Shown here: in pieces, positions 29,196 to 38,704 of the stretch
Numbering within the stretch: position 1 is the stretch's first letter
Layout of the letters: the number at the start of each line of letters is the position of its first letter
NCBI GenBank assembly: GCA_944385465.1
Contig: CALWXH010000010.1
Span: 1-44,300 of the forward strand
Length of the DNA: 44,300 nt
Reading direction: 5' to 3'
From: an uncultured Oscillospiraceae bacterium
GTDB taxonomy: Bacteria > Bacillota > Clostridia > Oscillospirales > Oscillospiraceae
Translations under genes and position numbers: made by a program
Notes under the pieces: generated by a model
Told to the model about the DNA's origin: nothing
Databases searched by the model: none
Seen by the model: the letters and a program-made list of their open reading frames with translations, nothing else

Positions 29196-31829
29196 TTACT
29201 TGTTGCGCAGGGCGCGGCGCACGGCCTTCTCGATCTCGCAGATGATGACCGGGAGGATGGCCAGGCCCAGCACGCAGGCCCACTCGGCGACGGTGAGGGC
29301 GCACACCTCGAAGATGCCCATTAGGGGGGGCACCAACAGGACCGCCAGCTGGAGCACCATGCCCACCAGGAAGGCCTTGTTCATGGCGGGGTTGGACAGA
29401 ATGCCCAGCTTGAAGATGGACTGGTCCTCGCTGCGCACGTCAAAGGCGTGGAACAGCTGGCAGAAGGTCAGCGTGGCGAAGGCCATGGTGTTAGCGGTGG
29501 CGTCGGCCAGGTTGGGGTCGCTGAGAACGTATTCGCCAAGATAGTAGGCGGCCAGGGTGAGCAGGCCCACCATGGCGCCCTGCCAGGCCAGCCGGATGGA
29601 GAAGCCGCGGTTGAACAGGGACTCCCTGGCGGAGCGGGGCTTTTCCTGCATGACGGAGTGCTCCACCGGCTCCATGCCCAGGGCCAGGGCGGGGAGGGAG
29701 TCGGTGACCAGGTTCAGCCACAGCAGCTGCACCGGCACCAGGGGATCCTGGTGGAAGTTGAAGGCGGTGGCCAGGAACAGGGTGACGATCTCGCCGATGT
29801 TGCAGGAGAGCAGGTAGTGAATGGCCTTCTTGATATTGGAGTAGATGCCGCGGCCCTGCTCCACCGCGTGGACGATGGTGGCGAAGTTGTCGTCGGTGAG
29901 GATCATGTCGGCGGCGCCCTTGGCCACGTCGGTGCCGGTGATGCCCATGGCGCAGCCGATGTCGGCCACCTTCAGGGCGGGGGCGTCATTGACGCCGTCG
30001 CCGGTCATGGCCACCACCATGCCCTTCTTCTGCCAGGCCTTGACGATGCGCATCTTATGCTCCGGAGACACCCGGGCGTAGACGGAGAACTTGTCCACGT
30101 CCTGCTCCAGCAGCTCCTGGCTCATGAAGTCCAGGTCCTCGCCGGTGATGGCCAGGTCGCCGTCCCGGAAGATGTCCAGCTCCTTGGCGATGGCCACGGC
30201 GGTGAGCTTGTGGTCGCCGGTGATCATCACCGGGCGGATGCCGGCGCTGTAGCACTCGGCCACCGCCTGCTTGACCTCCATGCGGGGCGGGTCGATCATG
30301 CCCACCAGGCCCACAAAGGTCAGGCCGGTCTCCAGCTCTTCGGTGGTGAGCTCGCCCTGGGGCAGCGCGTCGATATCCTTATAGGCGCAGCCCAGCACGC
30401 GCAGGGCCCGCCCGGCCATGGCGGCGTTGGCGTCCTCCACGCCCTTGGCCAGGGCGGGGGTGACGGGGACGGGGGCGCCGTTGAGAATGTGGGAGCACCG
30501 GGCCAGGAGCCGGTCGGGGGCGCCCTTGACCATCACCCGCAGCTTGCCGTTCAGGGGATGGATGGTGCTCATGAGCTTCCGGTCGGAGTCGAAGGGCAGC
30601 TCGGCCACCCGGGGCATCTCCTTCTCCAGGACGTTCTTGTCCATGCCGTCCTTGAAGGCGGCGTCCACAAAGGCGGTCTCGGTGGGGTCGCCGGCGGTCT
30701 TGGCGGAGCCGTCCTCGTTGTAGGTGAGGACGGTGTCGTTGCACAAAGAGCCGATGATCAGGGCTTCCTTGCGGTGCTGGTCCCCTTCGGACCACACCTC
30801 CACCACGGTCATCTTGTTCATGGTCAGGGTGCCGGTCTTATCCGAGCAGATGACGCCGGCGCAGCCCAGGGTCTCCACCGCGGGCAGCTTCTTCACAATG
30901 GCGTTGTGCTTGACCATGCGCTGCACGCCCAGGGCCAGCACGATGGTGACGATGGCGGGCAGGCCCTCGGGGATGGCGGCCACCGCCAGGGCCACGGCGG
31001 ACATGAACATCTCCAGCAGGCCCTTGCCGTAGATCAGGCCCACGCCGAACATGACGGCGCACACGCCCAGACAGACGAAGGATAGGGTCTTGGAGATCTC
31101 CGCCATTTTGCGCTGGAGCGGGGTGGTGGCGTCGTCCTCGCTGGTGAGCATCTTGGCGATGCGGCCCACCTCGGTCTCCATGCCGGTGGCGGTGACCACG
31201 CACACGGCGCGGCCGTTGGTGATGACGGTGGAGGATACCACCATGTTCTTCCGGTCGCCCAGGGCGGTCTCCTCGGGCAGGGAGTCGATGGCCTGCTTGC
31301 TCACCGGGACGGACTCGCCGGTCATGGCAGACTCATCCGCCTTCAGGTTGGCGCACTCCAGGATACGGGCGTCGGCGGGGACCAGGTCGCCGGCCTCCAG
31401 CACGATGATGTCGCCGGGCACCAGCAGATCGGTGTCCAGCCGGACCATCTCGCCGTTGCGGATGACCTTTGCCAGGGGCGCCGACATTTTTTGCAGGGCC
31501 TCCAGCGCCTTTTCCGCGCTGTTCTCCTGGGAGATGGAGATGCAGGCGTTGACGATGACGATGACCAGGATGATCACCGCCTCGATCCACTCCTCGCCGC
31601 CGGAGGAGATGAGGGAGAGGACAGCCGCAACGAGCAGCACGATGATCATGGGGTCCTTCATCTGGTTGAGGAACCGCACCGCCAGGCTTTCCTTCTTGGC
31701 GCCCTCCAGCCGGTTGGGGCCGTATTTGGCCAGGCGTTGCTCCGCCTGGCTGGAACTCAGGCCCTTGCGCTGGTCAGACTCCAGATCGGACATGACCTGG
31801 TCAGGGGTTTTGGTGAACCATTGGCTCAC
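29196..31829 (-). CDS. P2A-type cation-transporting ATPase, probably Mn2+ and/or Ca2+ export
   Basis: This 877-residue pump has the phosphorylation motif CSDKTGTLTMNKM, actuator motif MTGESVPV, hinge MTGDGVNDAPALK, and about ten transmembrane spans. The cation site of helix 4 (VAAIPEGLPAIVT) and of helix 6 (NLVTDSLPALALG) match SERCA/PMR1-type P2A pumps. The family is usually annotated as calcium-translocating, but a manganese-type riboswitch directly upstream argues that Mn2+ export is a main task, as known for YoaB-like pumps. The start appears to be GTG (31829) with AAGGAG 10 bases upstream. Confidence 0.92.
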   Translation of the reverse strand: MSQWFTKTPDQVMSDLESDQRKGLSSSQAEQRLAKYGPNRLEGAKKESLAVRFLNQMKDPMIIVLLVAAVLSLISSGGEEWIEAVIILVIVIVNACISISQENSAEKALEALQKMSAPLAKVIRNGEMVRLDTDLLVPGDIIVLEAGDLVPADARILECANLKADESAMTGESVPVSKQAIDSLPEETALGDRKNMVVSSTVITNGRAVCVVTATGMETEVGRIAKMLTSEDDATTPLQRKMAEISKTLSFVCLGVCAVMFGVGLIYGKGLLEMFMSAVALAVAAIPEGLPAIVTIVLALGVQRMVKHNAIVKKLPAVETLGCAGVICSDKTGTLTMNKMTVVEVWSEGDQHRKEALIIGSLCNDTVLTYNEDGSAKTAGDPTETAFVDAAFKDGMDKNVLEKEMPRVAELPFDSDRKLMSTIHPLNGKLRVMVKGAPDRLLARCSHILNGAPVPVTPALAKGVEDANAAMAGRALRVLGCAYKDIDALPQGELTTEELETGLTFVGLVGMIDPPRMEVKQAVAECYSAGIRPVMITGDHKLTAVAIAKELDIFRDGDLAITGEDLDFMSQELLEQDVDKFSVYARVSPEHKMRIVKAWQKKGMVVAMTGDGVNDAPALKVADIGCAMGITGTDVAKGAADMILTDDNFATIVHAVEQGRGIYSNIKKAIHYLLSCNIGEIVTLFLATAFNFHQDPLVPVQLLWLNLVTDSLPALALGMEPVEHSVMQEKPRSARESLFNRGFSIRLAWQGAMVGLLTLAAYYLGEYVLSDPNLADATANTMAFATLTFCQLFHAFDVRSEDQSIFKLGILSNPAMNKAFLVGMVLQLAVLLVPPLMGIFEVCALTVAEWACVLGLAILPVIICEIEKAVRRALRNK

Positions 31830-31868
31830 AGTGACAACACTCCTTTTTTATGTGACCTTTCATGACAT

Positions 31869-31874
31869 ACTATA
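31869..31874 (-). promoter_or_regulatory. Possible internal extended -10 promoter upstream of the ATPase
   Basis: On the minus strand TGGTATAGT fits an extended -10 (TGnTATAnT) without a good -35. If active it would bypass the riboswitch at low level. Confidence 0.3.
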
Positions 31875-31932
31875 CCAGGGACTTGGAACGAAACATAGGG
31901 AAGGGCTGTCCCCAGGCCCGGACAGAAAGAAA

Positions 31933-32055
31933 AGACTTACCCGCGGCGGGGCTGCCGCGGATAAGTCTCATCATTTCATACAAGGCCAGGCGGCGGACCG
32001 CCATGCTGTTGGCGCTTGTCACAGAGAAAAGACTCTGCTGACTACTCCCTTATGC
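31933..32055 (-). promoter_or_regulatory. yybP-ykoY (manganese) riboswitch with terminator platform
   Basis: The minus strand carries the class signatures: AAGGGAGTAG (32051-32042) near the 5' end and GCCTTG followed by GAUGAGACUUAUCC at the 3' end (about 31991-31959). A P1 helix can pair AUAAG (32053-32049) with CUUAU (31965-31961). The 3' strand of P1 is also the 5' arm of a terminator, AGACTTATCCGCGGC with GCCGCGGGTAAGTCT (31968-31954 and 31947-31933), followed by TTTTCTTTCT. Ligand binding should stabilise P1 and prevent termination, giving an ON switch for the ATPase. Class assignment is from remembered motifs, with the fold checked by eye. Confidence 0.88.
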
Positions 32056-32062
32056 TGAACGT

Positions 32063-32092
32063 ATTGTATCAGCAGGACAAGGGAACTGTCAA
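32063..32092 (-). promoter_or_regulatory. Promoter of the manganese riboswitch and ATPase
   Basis: On the minus strand TTGACA (32092-32087), an 18-bp spacer and TACAAT (32068-32063). The predicted start is about 5-8 bases before the aptamer. Confidence 0.85.
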
Positions 32093-32145
32093 GGAAAAGT
32101 TCGCTAAAATTAGGGGCAAAAACCTTGACAAATGTTTTGGATTGA

Positions 32146-33387
32146 TCAAGAATTGCCGGAATCGCCGGAAGAGGGCTGGGCGGAGGCGTCGGCGCTCTCG
32201 GCCTGGAGCTGCTCGGCCATGGCGCTCTGCCAGGCGTTGTAGCGGGCGTAGAAATCGGCCACATCCAGATTCTCCACCGCCTGGACGGGGGTGACCTCCG
32301 CCGCCTCCAGCCACTGGGCGGTCAGGGCGTTGAAGGCGGACTGCCGGCAGGCATCCCGGTAGTTCTCCGGATCCACCGGGAGGCGCAGCAGGATGTGGTA
32401 GCCGTAGGCGGTCTCCACAATGCCGGACAGCTCGCCGGGCTCCAGCTCCAACGTGGCCTCCCGGAAACCGTCCACCAGGGAAGCGGTGTTGTCATAGACA
32501 TAGCCGTCGGGGGAGGCCAGCGTGCCGTCGGCGTTGCGGCCGTCCTCGCTGTACTCCTCCATCAGCTGGTCAAAGAGGGTCTCCATGTCATCGCTGGCCT
32601 GGAGCTGGGCCAGAAGATCCTCGGCCAAGGCCTTCTTTTCCGCCACCGTCGCCTCGTCCAGGGCGGGGTAGGCATAGGAGCCGTCCTCCTGGACGGTGGG
32701 GGTGCCCTCGGGATCCACCGTCATGAGCAGGATGTGCTTGACGCCGAAAATGCCGTTGTCAGAGACATACTGCTCCAGCTCCGCCTGGGTGGGGTCGCTG
32801 GTCTGGGAGTCCAGCAGGTTGTCGTAATAGCTGTCCACGGAGAAGATGAACTCCATGGTCTCATCGGTGAGGCCGAACAGCTGCTTCTGGTTGTCATAGG
32901 CCTGCTGGCCGTTGGCCATCATCTGCTCCTGAATGTCGGCGCGCTGCTCGTCGGTCAGAGGGCAGCCGGCCTCCATCGCCTTCTGCTCCAGCAGCGCGTA
33001 GGAGGCGGCGGCGTTGAGACTGTCCTGGAGCAGCTGGTCGGCGTAGCTCTCCACGCTCACGCCCGACAGGCCGTAGAAATAGATGGCCTGCTCCAGATTG
33101 GCGCAGTTCAGGGCCAGCAGGTACGAAAACAGGTCGGCGGGGACCTCCTGCCCGTTGACGGTGAGGGCAGTCTCATCAGCTGCCAGGCCGGCGGAAAACG
33201 TCGGCAGGTCCTGGGAGAGATCGGCGACGATCTCCTGCGCGGAGGGGGAGGCGCTGGGATCAGCGCTGGCGGAGGCAGAGGGGGAGGCGCTGGGATCGCC
33301 GCTGGGATCGGCGTCAGGCGCCTGGCAGGCGCACAGGGACAGCAGCAACCCGGCGGAGAGCAGCGCGGCAAGCAAACGGTGTTTCAT
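32146..33387 (-). CDS. Lipoprotein with parvulin-type peptidyl-prolyl isomerase domain (PrsA/SurA-like)
   Basis: The 413-residue precursor starts MKHRLLAALLSAGLLLSLCAC, a signal peptide with lipobox LCAC, so it is an exported, membrane-attached lipoprotein. A low-complexity linker of Asp/Pro/Ser/Ala repeats (about residues 25-50) follows. A SurA-N-like helical region precedes the PpiC domain (about 225-370: KHILLMTV at one end, YGYHILLRLP at the other). It probably assists folding of secreted proteins outside the membrane. The ATG at 33387 has AGGAGA upstream. It lies 110 bp downstream of mfd. Confidence 0.9.
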   Translation of the reverse strand: MKHRLLAALLSAGLLLSLCACQAPDADPSGDPSASPSASASADPSASPSAQEIVADLSQDLPTFSAGLAADETALTVNGQEVPADLFSYLLALNCANLEQAIYFYGLSGVSVESYADQLLQDSLNAAASYALLEQKAMEAGCPLTDEQRADIQEQMMANGQQAYDNQKQLFGLTDETMEFIFSVDSYYDNLLDSQTSDPTQAELEQYVSDNGIFGVKHILLMTVDPEGTPTVQEDGSYAYPALDEATVAEKKALAEDLLAQLQASDDMETLFDQLMEEYSEDGRNADGTLASPDGYVYDNTASLVDGFREATLELEPGELSGIVETAYGYHILLRLPVDPENYRDACRQSAFNALTAQWLEAAEVTPVQAVENLDVADFYARYNAWQSAMAEQLQAESADASAQPSSGDSGNS

Positions 33388-33497
33388 GGTGTGAGATTCT
33401 CCTATCTTCTTCAATGAGACGTCCCGGGCCGGAGCCCGGCGGATGTGAGACATTGTACCACCCCCGCGGGGAAAAGACAATGGGCCGGGGGAAAGGT

Positions 33498-36400
33498 TCA
33501 CGATTTGTTTTCACCCTCCCGGGGGAACAGGGCGGCGTACCGCTCCACCACGGCGGAGGCCTGGCGCAGGGGGTCCTCGCCTTTCCGCAGGCGCAGGGTG
33601 AGGGCGGCCCTGTCCCCGGGGGAGAAGAGCAGCCGGCCGGAGAAGCTGCCAGCCAGGGCGGACACGGCCTGAAGGTCGAACCGGGCCAGGGTAAATGTAA
33701 TCCGGTCCCCCTTCTGGGCGATGTCGGAGATGCCGCAGGCGGCGGCCTGGCCCCGGAGCTGGGCGATGGCAATGAGGTTGTTCACCGGGCGGGGAGGGTC
33801 GCCGAACCGGTCGATGAGCTCGTCGGTCATGTCGTCGGCGTCCTCCTGGGTGCGGATGCGGGCAATGCGCCGGTACAGATCCATGCGCTGCTCGGCGGAG
33901 GGGACATACCGGTCGGGAATGGCTGCGGACACGTTCAGATCGGCGGTGCACTCCTGGCGGGGCGGCAGGGCCTCGCCCTTTTCCTCCAGCACCGCCTCCT
34001 CCAGCAGCTTCAGGTACAGATCATACCCCACGCTCATGAGGAAGCCGGACTGTTCCGGGCCCAGCAGGTTGCCGGCGCCCCGGATCTCCAGATCCCGCAT
34101 GGCGATTTTGAAGCCCGCGCCGAATTCGGCAAACTCCCGGATGGCGCTCAGCCGCTTGGCGGCGATCTCCGAGAGGACCTTGCCCGGGCGGTAGGTGAGG
34201 TAGGCGTAGGCCCGGCGGGGGGAACGGCCCACCCGGCCCCGGATCTGGTGGAGCTGGGCCAGGCCCAGTTTGTCCGCGTCCTCGATGATGAGGGTATTCA
34301 CGTTGGCGATGTCGATGCCCGTCTCGATGATGGTGGTACACACCAGCACATCCACGTCCCCGTCGGACATGCGGGTCATGACGTCGTTCAGCTCTTCCTG
34401 GCTCATCTTTCCGTGGCCCACGGCAATTTCCACACTGTCCCCCAGCAGCGTGCGCAGGTGGGCGGCGGTGCGCTCAATGGTGTCCACCCGGTTGTGGAGA
34501 TAGTAGACCTGACCCCCCCGCTCCAGCTCCCGGCGGATGGCGTCGGCCAGCACGGACCAGTCGTGCTCAAGCACATAGGTCTGCACCGGCTGGCGGTTGG
34601 CGGGAGGCTCCTCAATGGCGGACATGTCCCGGATGCCAGACAGGGCCATGTTCAGGGTGCGGGGGATGGGGGTGGCGGACAGGGTGAGCACATCCACCTG
34701 TTTGGCCAGCTCTTTCAGCCGCTCCTTGTGGGTGACGCCGAAGCGCTGTTCCTCGTCCACCACCAGAAGGCCCAGATTTTTGAACTTCACATCTTTCTGC
34801 AGCAGCCGGTGGGTGCCGATGAGCAGGTCCAGCGAGCCGTCTTCCGCCCCGGCCAGGGCCTTTTTCATCTGGGTCGCCGTGCGGAAGCGGTTGACCACGT
34901 CGATCTCCACCGGGTATTTGGCAAACCGGCTCTTGGCGGTGAGGTAGTGCTGCCGGGCCAGCACGGTGGTGGGCACCAGGATGGCGGCCTGCTTGCCGTC
35001 CAGCACGCATTTCATCACCGCCCGCAGGGCCACCTCGGTCTTGCCATAGCCCACGTCCCCGCACAGCAGCCGGTCCATGGGCCGGGGAGTTTCCATGTCC
35101 CGCTTGATCTCCCGCACGCACCGCAGCTGGTCCTCCGTCTCCTCATAGGGGAAGTCGTCCTCAAACTCCTTCTGCCAGGGGGAGTCGGGGGAGAAGGCGT
35201 AGCCCGGCTGGCGCTGGCGCTGGGCGTAGAGCTGGATCAGGCCCTTGGCCAGATCTTTCACCGCGGCCCGGGTGCGGCTCTTGGCCCGCTCCCAGTCGGT
35301 GCCGCCCAGCCTGGACAGCTTCTTGGTTTCCGGATCGTCCCCGCCGCCGATGTACTTGGAGATGGAGTCCAGCTGGGTGGCGGGGAGGTACAGGGTATCC
35401 GTGCCGGCGTAGGCCAGCTTGATATAGTCCTTCTGCACCCCGTCCACCTGCATCTTCACCAGGCCCACAAAACGGCCGATGCCGTGGTGCTCGTGGACGA
35501 TGAGGTCGCCGGGGGACAGGTCGGTGAAGGAGTCCACCCGCCGCCGGTCCTGGGCGTGCTTGAGCCGCTTGCCCCGCCTGCGCCGCCCGCTGCCGTCCCC
35601 TTCGGACAGCACGGCCCAGCCGCTGCCCACATAGTCAAAGCCGGAGGACAGGCCGCCCACGGCGATGGTCACCCCGCCGGGCCGGGGCAGATCATGGAGC
35701 TGGAAGTCCACGGCGGAGCGGATTTTGCGCTCCCGGAGCAGGGCCTGAAGGTTCAGCGCCCGCTGTTCGCTGCCCACCAGCACCACCGTGGCCGCGCCGG
35801 ACTGCTGGAACTGGGTGAGGTCGGCGGCCGCCGTCTCCAGATTGACGCCGAAGGTGGACAGCTGGCGCCCCTGCACGGCCAGCAGGGCCCGGGGGGGCAG
35901 CGGGGTGGACGAGGTGGCAAAGGAGTCGAAGAAGCACAGCGCGTGTTCATCGGCCAGCAGGGCCATCAGTTCCTCCAGCCCCGCGGCGAAGACGGCGTGC
36001 CTGCCGTCCAGAAGCCCCTGCTCCACCAGGGTTTTCACGTCTTCCCCCAGCTGCCAGAGCCAGTTTTTGGCCCGCTCCGCCACCCGGCCGGACTCGGAAA
36101 AGCAGACCACGCTGCCCGGGGGCAGGTGGTGGGCGGCGGTGGTGAGGGTGGGATAGCGCGCGGGGAGCAGCCGGTCCGGGGTGGGCACCCACCGGCCCTG
36201 TTCGTCCCGGGTGGGCAGGGCCTCGCTCACCGGCAGGAATACCGCCTGGTCCAGCCTGGCCACCCGGCGCTGGCTGGATACGTCGAACAGCCCCATGGAA
36301 TCCACGTCCCGATCCCAGAATTCCACCCGCACGGGGTGGTCCTGGGCGGGGGAATATACATCCAGAATGCCCCCCCGCAGGGCGAACTGGCCCACGCCCT

Positions 36401-36902
36401 CCACCTGGTCGCACCGGGTATAGCCCAGGGCGGACAGCCGGTCGGCCAGCTCTTCCAGGTCGTACTGGCCGCCGGCATCAATCCTCAGCGTGTGTTCCGC
36501 CAGCTCCTCCGGGGAGAGGGTGCGCTGGAGCAGGGCCTCCACCGTGGCCACCACCAGGGGGGCTTTGTCCAGGGCCATGCTGTGGAAGGCGGCCAGCCGC
36601 AGATGCTCCCACTGGCGGGAGGCCACCGCCCCGTCGTGGAAGAGAAACTCCCGGGCGGCCAGCAGGGTGACCGGCTCCCCGGTAAAGGCGGCCAGGTCGG
36701 AGGTCAGGCGGCGGCCCTCCTCCTCGTCGGCGCACACCATCACCACCGGACAGTCCAGCCGCCGGCGCAGCCCGGCGGCAAAGTGGGCCCGGTGCACCGC
36801 AGCCAGGCCGGACAGCGCGGCGGGGGAGCTTCCCGCCTCCAAGGCATCCAGCAGCTGTTGAAATTGTGGGACTTGATCCAGAATGTGAAGCAGTGCCTGC
36901 AT
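33498..36902 (-). CDS. mfd: Transcription-repair coupling factor Mfd
   Basis: This 1134-residue DNA translocase removes RNA polymerase stalled at lesions and recruits UvrA. The domains in order are a UvrB-like N-terminal region, the RNA-polymerase-interacting domain (about 470-540, LSPGDLIVHEHHGIGRFVG), and a RecG-like helicase core with Walker A DVGYGKTEVALRA, DEEQRF and the motif VI region IRGRVGRSPRRAYAYL. The C-terminal UvrA-mimic domain follows. I place the start at the ATG at 36902 after GAGGTG. It follows pth in the conserved prs-pth-mfd order. Confidence 0.97.
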   Translation of the reverse strand: MQALLHILDQVPQFQQLLDALEAGSSPAALSGLAAVHRAHFAAGLRRRLDCPVVMVCADEEEGRRLTSDLAAFTGEPVTLLAAREFLFHDGAVASRQWEHLRLAAFHSMALDKAPLVVATVEALLQRTLSPEELAEHTLRIDAGGQYDLEELADRLSALGYTRCDQVEGVGQFALRGGILDVYSPAQDHPVRVEFWDRDVDSMGLFDVSSQRRVARLDQAVFLPVSEALPTRDEQGRWVPTPDRLLPARYPTLTTAAHHLPPGSVVCFSESGRVAERAKNWLWQLGEDVKTLVEQGLLDGRHAVFAAGLEELMALLADEHALCFFDSFATSSTPLPPRALLAVQGRQLSTFGVNLETAAADLTQFQQSGAATVVLVGSEQRALNLQALLRERKIRSAVDFQLHDLPRPGGVTIAVGGLSSGFDYVGSGWAVLSEGDGSGRRRRGKRLKHAQDRRRVDSFTDLSPGDLIVHEHHGIGRFVGLVKMQVDGVQKDYIKLAYAGTDTLYLPATQLDSISKYIGGGDDPETKKLSRLGGTDWERAKSRTRAAVKDLAKGLIQLYAQRQRQPGYAFSPDSPWQKEFEDDFPYEETEDQLRCVREIKRDMETPRPMDRLLCGDVGYGKTEVALRAVMKCVLDGKQAAILVPTTVLARQHYLTAKSRFAKYPVEIDVVNRFRTATQMKKALAGAEDGSLDLLIGTHRLLQKDVKFKNLGLLVVDEEQRFGVTHKERLKELAKQVDVLTLSATPIPRTLNMALSGIRDMSAIEEPPANRQPVQTYVLEHDWSVLADAIRRELERGGQVYYLHNRVDTIERTAAHLRTLLGDSVEIAVGHGKMSQEELNDVMTRMSDGDVDVLVCTTIIETGIDIANVNTLIIEDADKLGLAQLHQIRGRVGRSPRRAYAYLTYRPGKVLSEIAAKRLSAIREFAEFGAGFKIAMRDLEIRGAGNLLGPEQSGFLMSVGYDLYLKLLEEAVLEEKGEALPPRQECTADLNVSAAIPDRYVPSAEQRMDLYRRIARIRTQEDADDMTDELIDRFGDPPRPVNNLIAIAQLRGQAAACGISDIAQKGDRITFTLARFDLQAVSALAGSFSGRLLFSPGDRAALTLRLRKGEDPLRQASAVVERYAALFPREGENKS

Positions 36903-36986
36903 AGCGCACCTCGCAGTCAAAACGTTACAAAATATGGAAGTTACGGGCGTGAAGACCCCGCCGCCCGGCGGGCCGGGGAGGGGGAG

Positions 36987-37574
36987 TCAATTATATTGAT
37001 TCATGGCCTTGTCCATGCCCTGGGACAGCAGGCATTCCACCGCCTGGGCGGCCCGGCGGGCCGCTTCGTCCATGGCTTTTTTGTCCTCGCCCTGGAGCTT
37101 GCCCAGCACCCAGTCGGCCATGTCGTAGTCGGGGTGGGGCTTGCCGCCCACGCCCACCTTCAGCCGGGGGAACTGGTCGGTGCCCAGGTGCTGGATGATG
37201 CTCTTCAGGCCGTTGTGGCCGCCGGCGGAGCCGCCCTTGCGGAGGCGCAACTTGCCCAGGGGGAGGTCCACATCGTCGGAGATGACCAGCACGTGGTCGG
37301 GAGGGAGCTTGTAGAACCGGGCGGCCTCTCCCACCGCTTCGCCGGACAGGTTCATATAGGTCACCGGCTTCATCACCAGTACCCCCTGCCCGCCGATGAC
37401 GGCGGTGTTGGTGAGGGCGTGGAACTTCAGGCGCTGGACGGGGAAGTCCCCCCGGTCGGCCAGTTCGTCAACGACCCGGAACCCGGCGTTGTGGCGGGTA
37501 TTTTCATACTGATCCCCGGGATTGCCCAGGCCGACCACCAGCCAGGTCACGGGGGCTTTTTTCTGAAACAGCAT
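36987..37574 (-). CDS. pth: Peptidyl-tRNA hydrolase
   Basis: This 195-residue enzyme releases peptides from stalled peptidyl-tRNA. The opening VVGLGNPGDQYENTRHNAGF contains the catalytic His. MNLSGEAVG, DDVDLPLGKLRLRKGGSAGGHNG and the KVGVGGKP segment complete the Pth pattern. ATG at 37574 follows GAGGTGTGCCT; an upstream in-frame GTG at 37580 is less likely. It is placed between prs (with a terminator in between) and mfd, 84 bp apart. Confidence 0.96.
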   Translation of the reverse strand: MLFQKKAPVTWLVVGLGNPGDQYENTRHNAGFRVVDELADRGDFPVQRLKFHALTNTAVIGGQGVLVMKPVTYMNLSGEAVGEAARFYKLPPDHVLVISDDVDLPLGKLRLRKGGSAGGHNGLKSIIQHLGTDQFPRLKVGVGGKPHPDYDMADWVLGKLQGEDKKAMDEAARRAAQAVECLLSQGMDKAMNQYN

Positions 37575-37599
37575 AGGCACACCTCAAACAATGGGAAAG

Positions 37600-37636
37600 A
37601 AAACAGGGCGAGAAGCCGGACTTCTCGCCCCGTTTT
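37600..37636 (-). terminator. Terminator between prs and pth
   Basis: AAAACAGGGCGAGAAG (37600-37615) pairs with CTTCTCGCCCCGTTTT (37621-37636) around CCGGA with one mismatch. On the minus strand it runs into TTTTCTTTCCC. Confidence 0.85.
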
Positions 37637-37667
37637 ATCTGATGGGAAAAGCAACCGGTTCCGGTGC

Positions 37668-38633
37668 TCAGTTGAACAGCTTGGAGACAGAGCGCTCCTC
37701 GTAGATGCGCTCGATGGCCTCGGCAAAGATGTGGGCCACAGAGAGGTATTTGATCTTGGGGCAGACGGTGGCCACATCGTCCCGGGGACGGATGGTGTCC
37801 AGGAAGAGCACCTCGTCCAGGCAGGAGGCGTTGATCCGCTCGTAGGCGGGGCCGGAGAGGACGCCGTGGGAGGCGCAGGCGGTGACGGACTTGGCGCCGC
37901 CCAGCTCCACCAGGGCGTTGGCGGCGTGGCACAGGGACCCGCCGGTATCCACCATGTCGTCCAGCAGGATGACGTGCTTGCCCCGCACGTCGCCGATGAT
38001 GTTCATGACCTCGGAGGAGTTGGCCTTCTGGCGGCGCTTGTCCACGATGGCCATGGGCATATCCAGCTTCTGGGCGAAGGCCCGGGCCCGGGCCACGCTG
38101 CCCACGTCGGGGGAGACCACCATGGTCTCGTCATGGCAGGCGGCGTACCGGCGCAGGAAATGCTCCACAAAGACGGGGGAGCCACGGAGATTGTCCACGG
38201 GAATGTCGAAGAAACCCTGGATCTGGTCGGCGTGGAGGTCCATGGTGAGGACCCGGTCGGCGCCGGCGCGGGTGATCAGGTTGGCCACCAGCTTGGCGGA
38301 GATGGGATCGCGGGGCTTGGTCTTGCGGTCCTGACGGGCGTAGCCGAAATAGGGGATGACGGCGGTGATGCGCCCGGCGGAAGCCCGCTTCAGCGCGTCA
38401 ATCATGATGAGCATCTCCATCAGATTGTCGTTGACGGGGCTGCAGGTGGACTGGACCACGAACACATCGGAGCCACGGACGGTCTCGTAGATGGACACAA
38501 AATTTTCCCCATCGGAGAAAGCGCCCACCTCAGCATTGCCCAGAGGGATGCTGATGTCGTTGCAGATGGCCTCTGCCAGTGCCTTGTTGGAACTGCCGGA
38601 GAAGATCTTCAGGTCCTTGCCGTGTGAAATCAT
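37668..38633 (-). CDS. prs: Ribose-phosphate pyrophosphokinase (PRPP synthase)
   Basis: This 321-residue class I enzyme makes PRPP from ribose 5-phosphate and ATP for purine, pyrimidine and histidine synthesis. Visible motifs include the flexible loop FGYARQDRKTKPRDPISAKL, TMDLHADQIQGFFDIPVDNL, and the PRPP-binding loop LLDDMVDTGGSL. Start ATG at 38633 has AGAGGAAG upstream. It follows the GlmU-like gene by 71 bp in the same orientation, preserving the Firmicutes glmU-prs order. Confidence 0.96.
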   Translation of the reverse strand: MISHGKDLKIFSGSSNKALAEAICNDISIPLGNAEVGAFSDGENFVSIYETVRGSDVFVVQSTCSPVNDNLMEMLIMIDALKRASAGRITAVIPYFGYARQDRKTKPRDPISAKLVANLITRAGADRVLTMDLHADQIQGFFDIPVDNLRGSPVFVEHFLRRYAACHDETMVVSPDVGSVARARAFAQKLDMPMAIVDKRRQKANSSEVMNIIGDVRGKHVILLDDMVDTGGSLCHAANALVELGGAKSVTACASHGVLSGPAYERINASCLDEVLFLDTIRPRDDVATVCPKIKYLSVAHIFAEAIERIYEERSVSKLFN

Positions 38634-38704
38634 AATGTTACTTCCTCTCTCTGTGAGTGAATGTTGAGTGGATCCTATTTCCTCCTGCCGGAGCAGGAAA
38701 AGGC

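Noticed and set aside
33414-38627. A plus-strand open frame of more than 1,700 codons opposite mfd, pth and prs
   Set aside because: It is the antisense shadow of GC-rich coding sequence with strong third-position bias; the minus-strand products are unmistakable and the antisense product is a low-complexity Gly/His/Gln/Val-rich chain with no domains.
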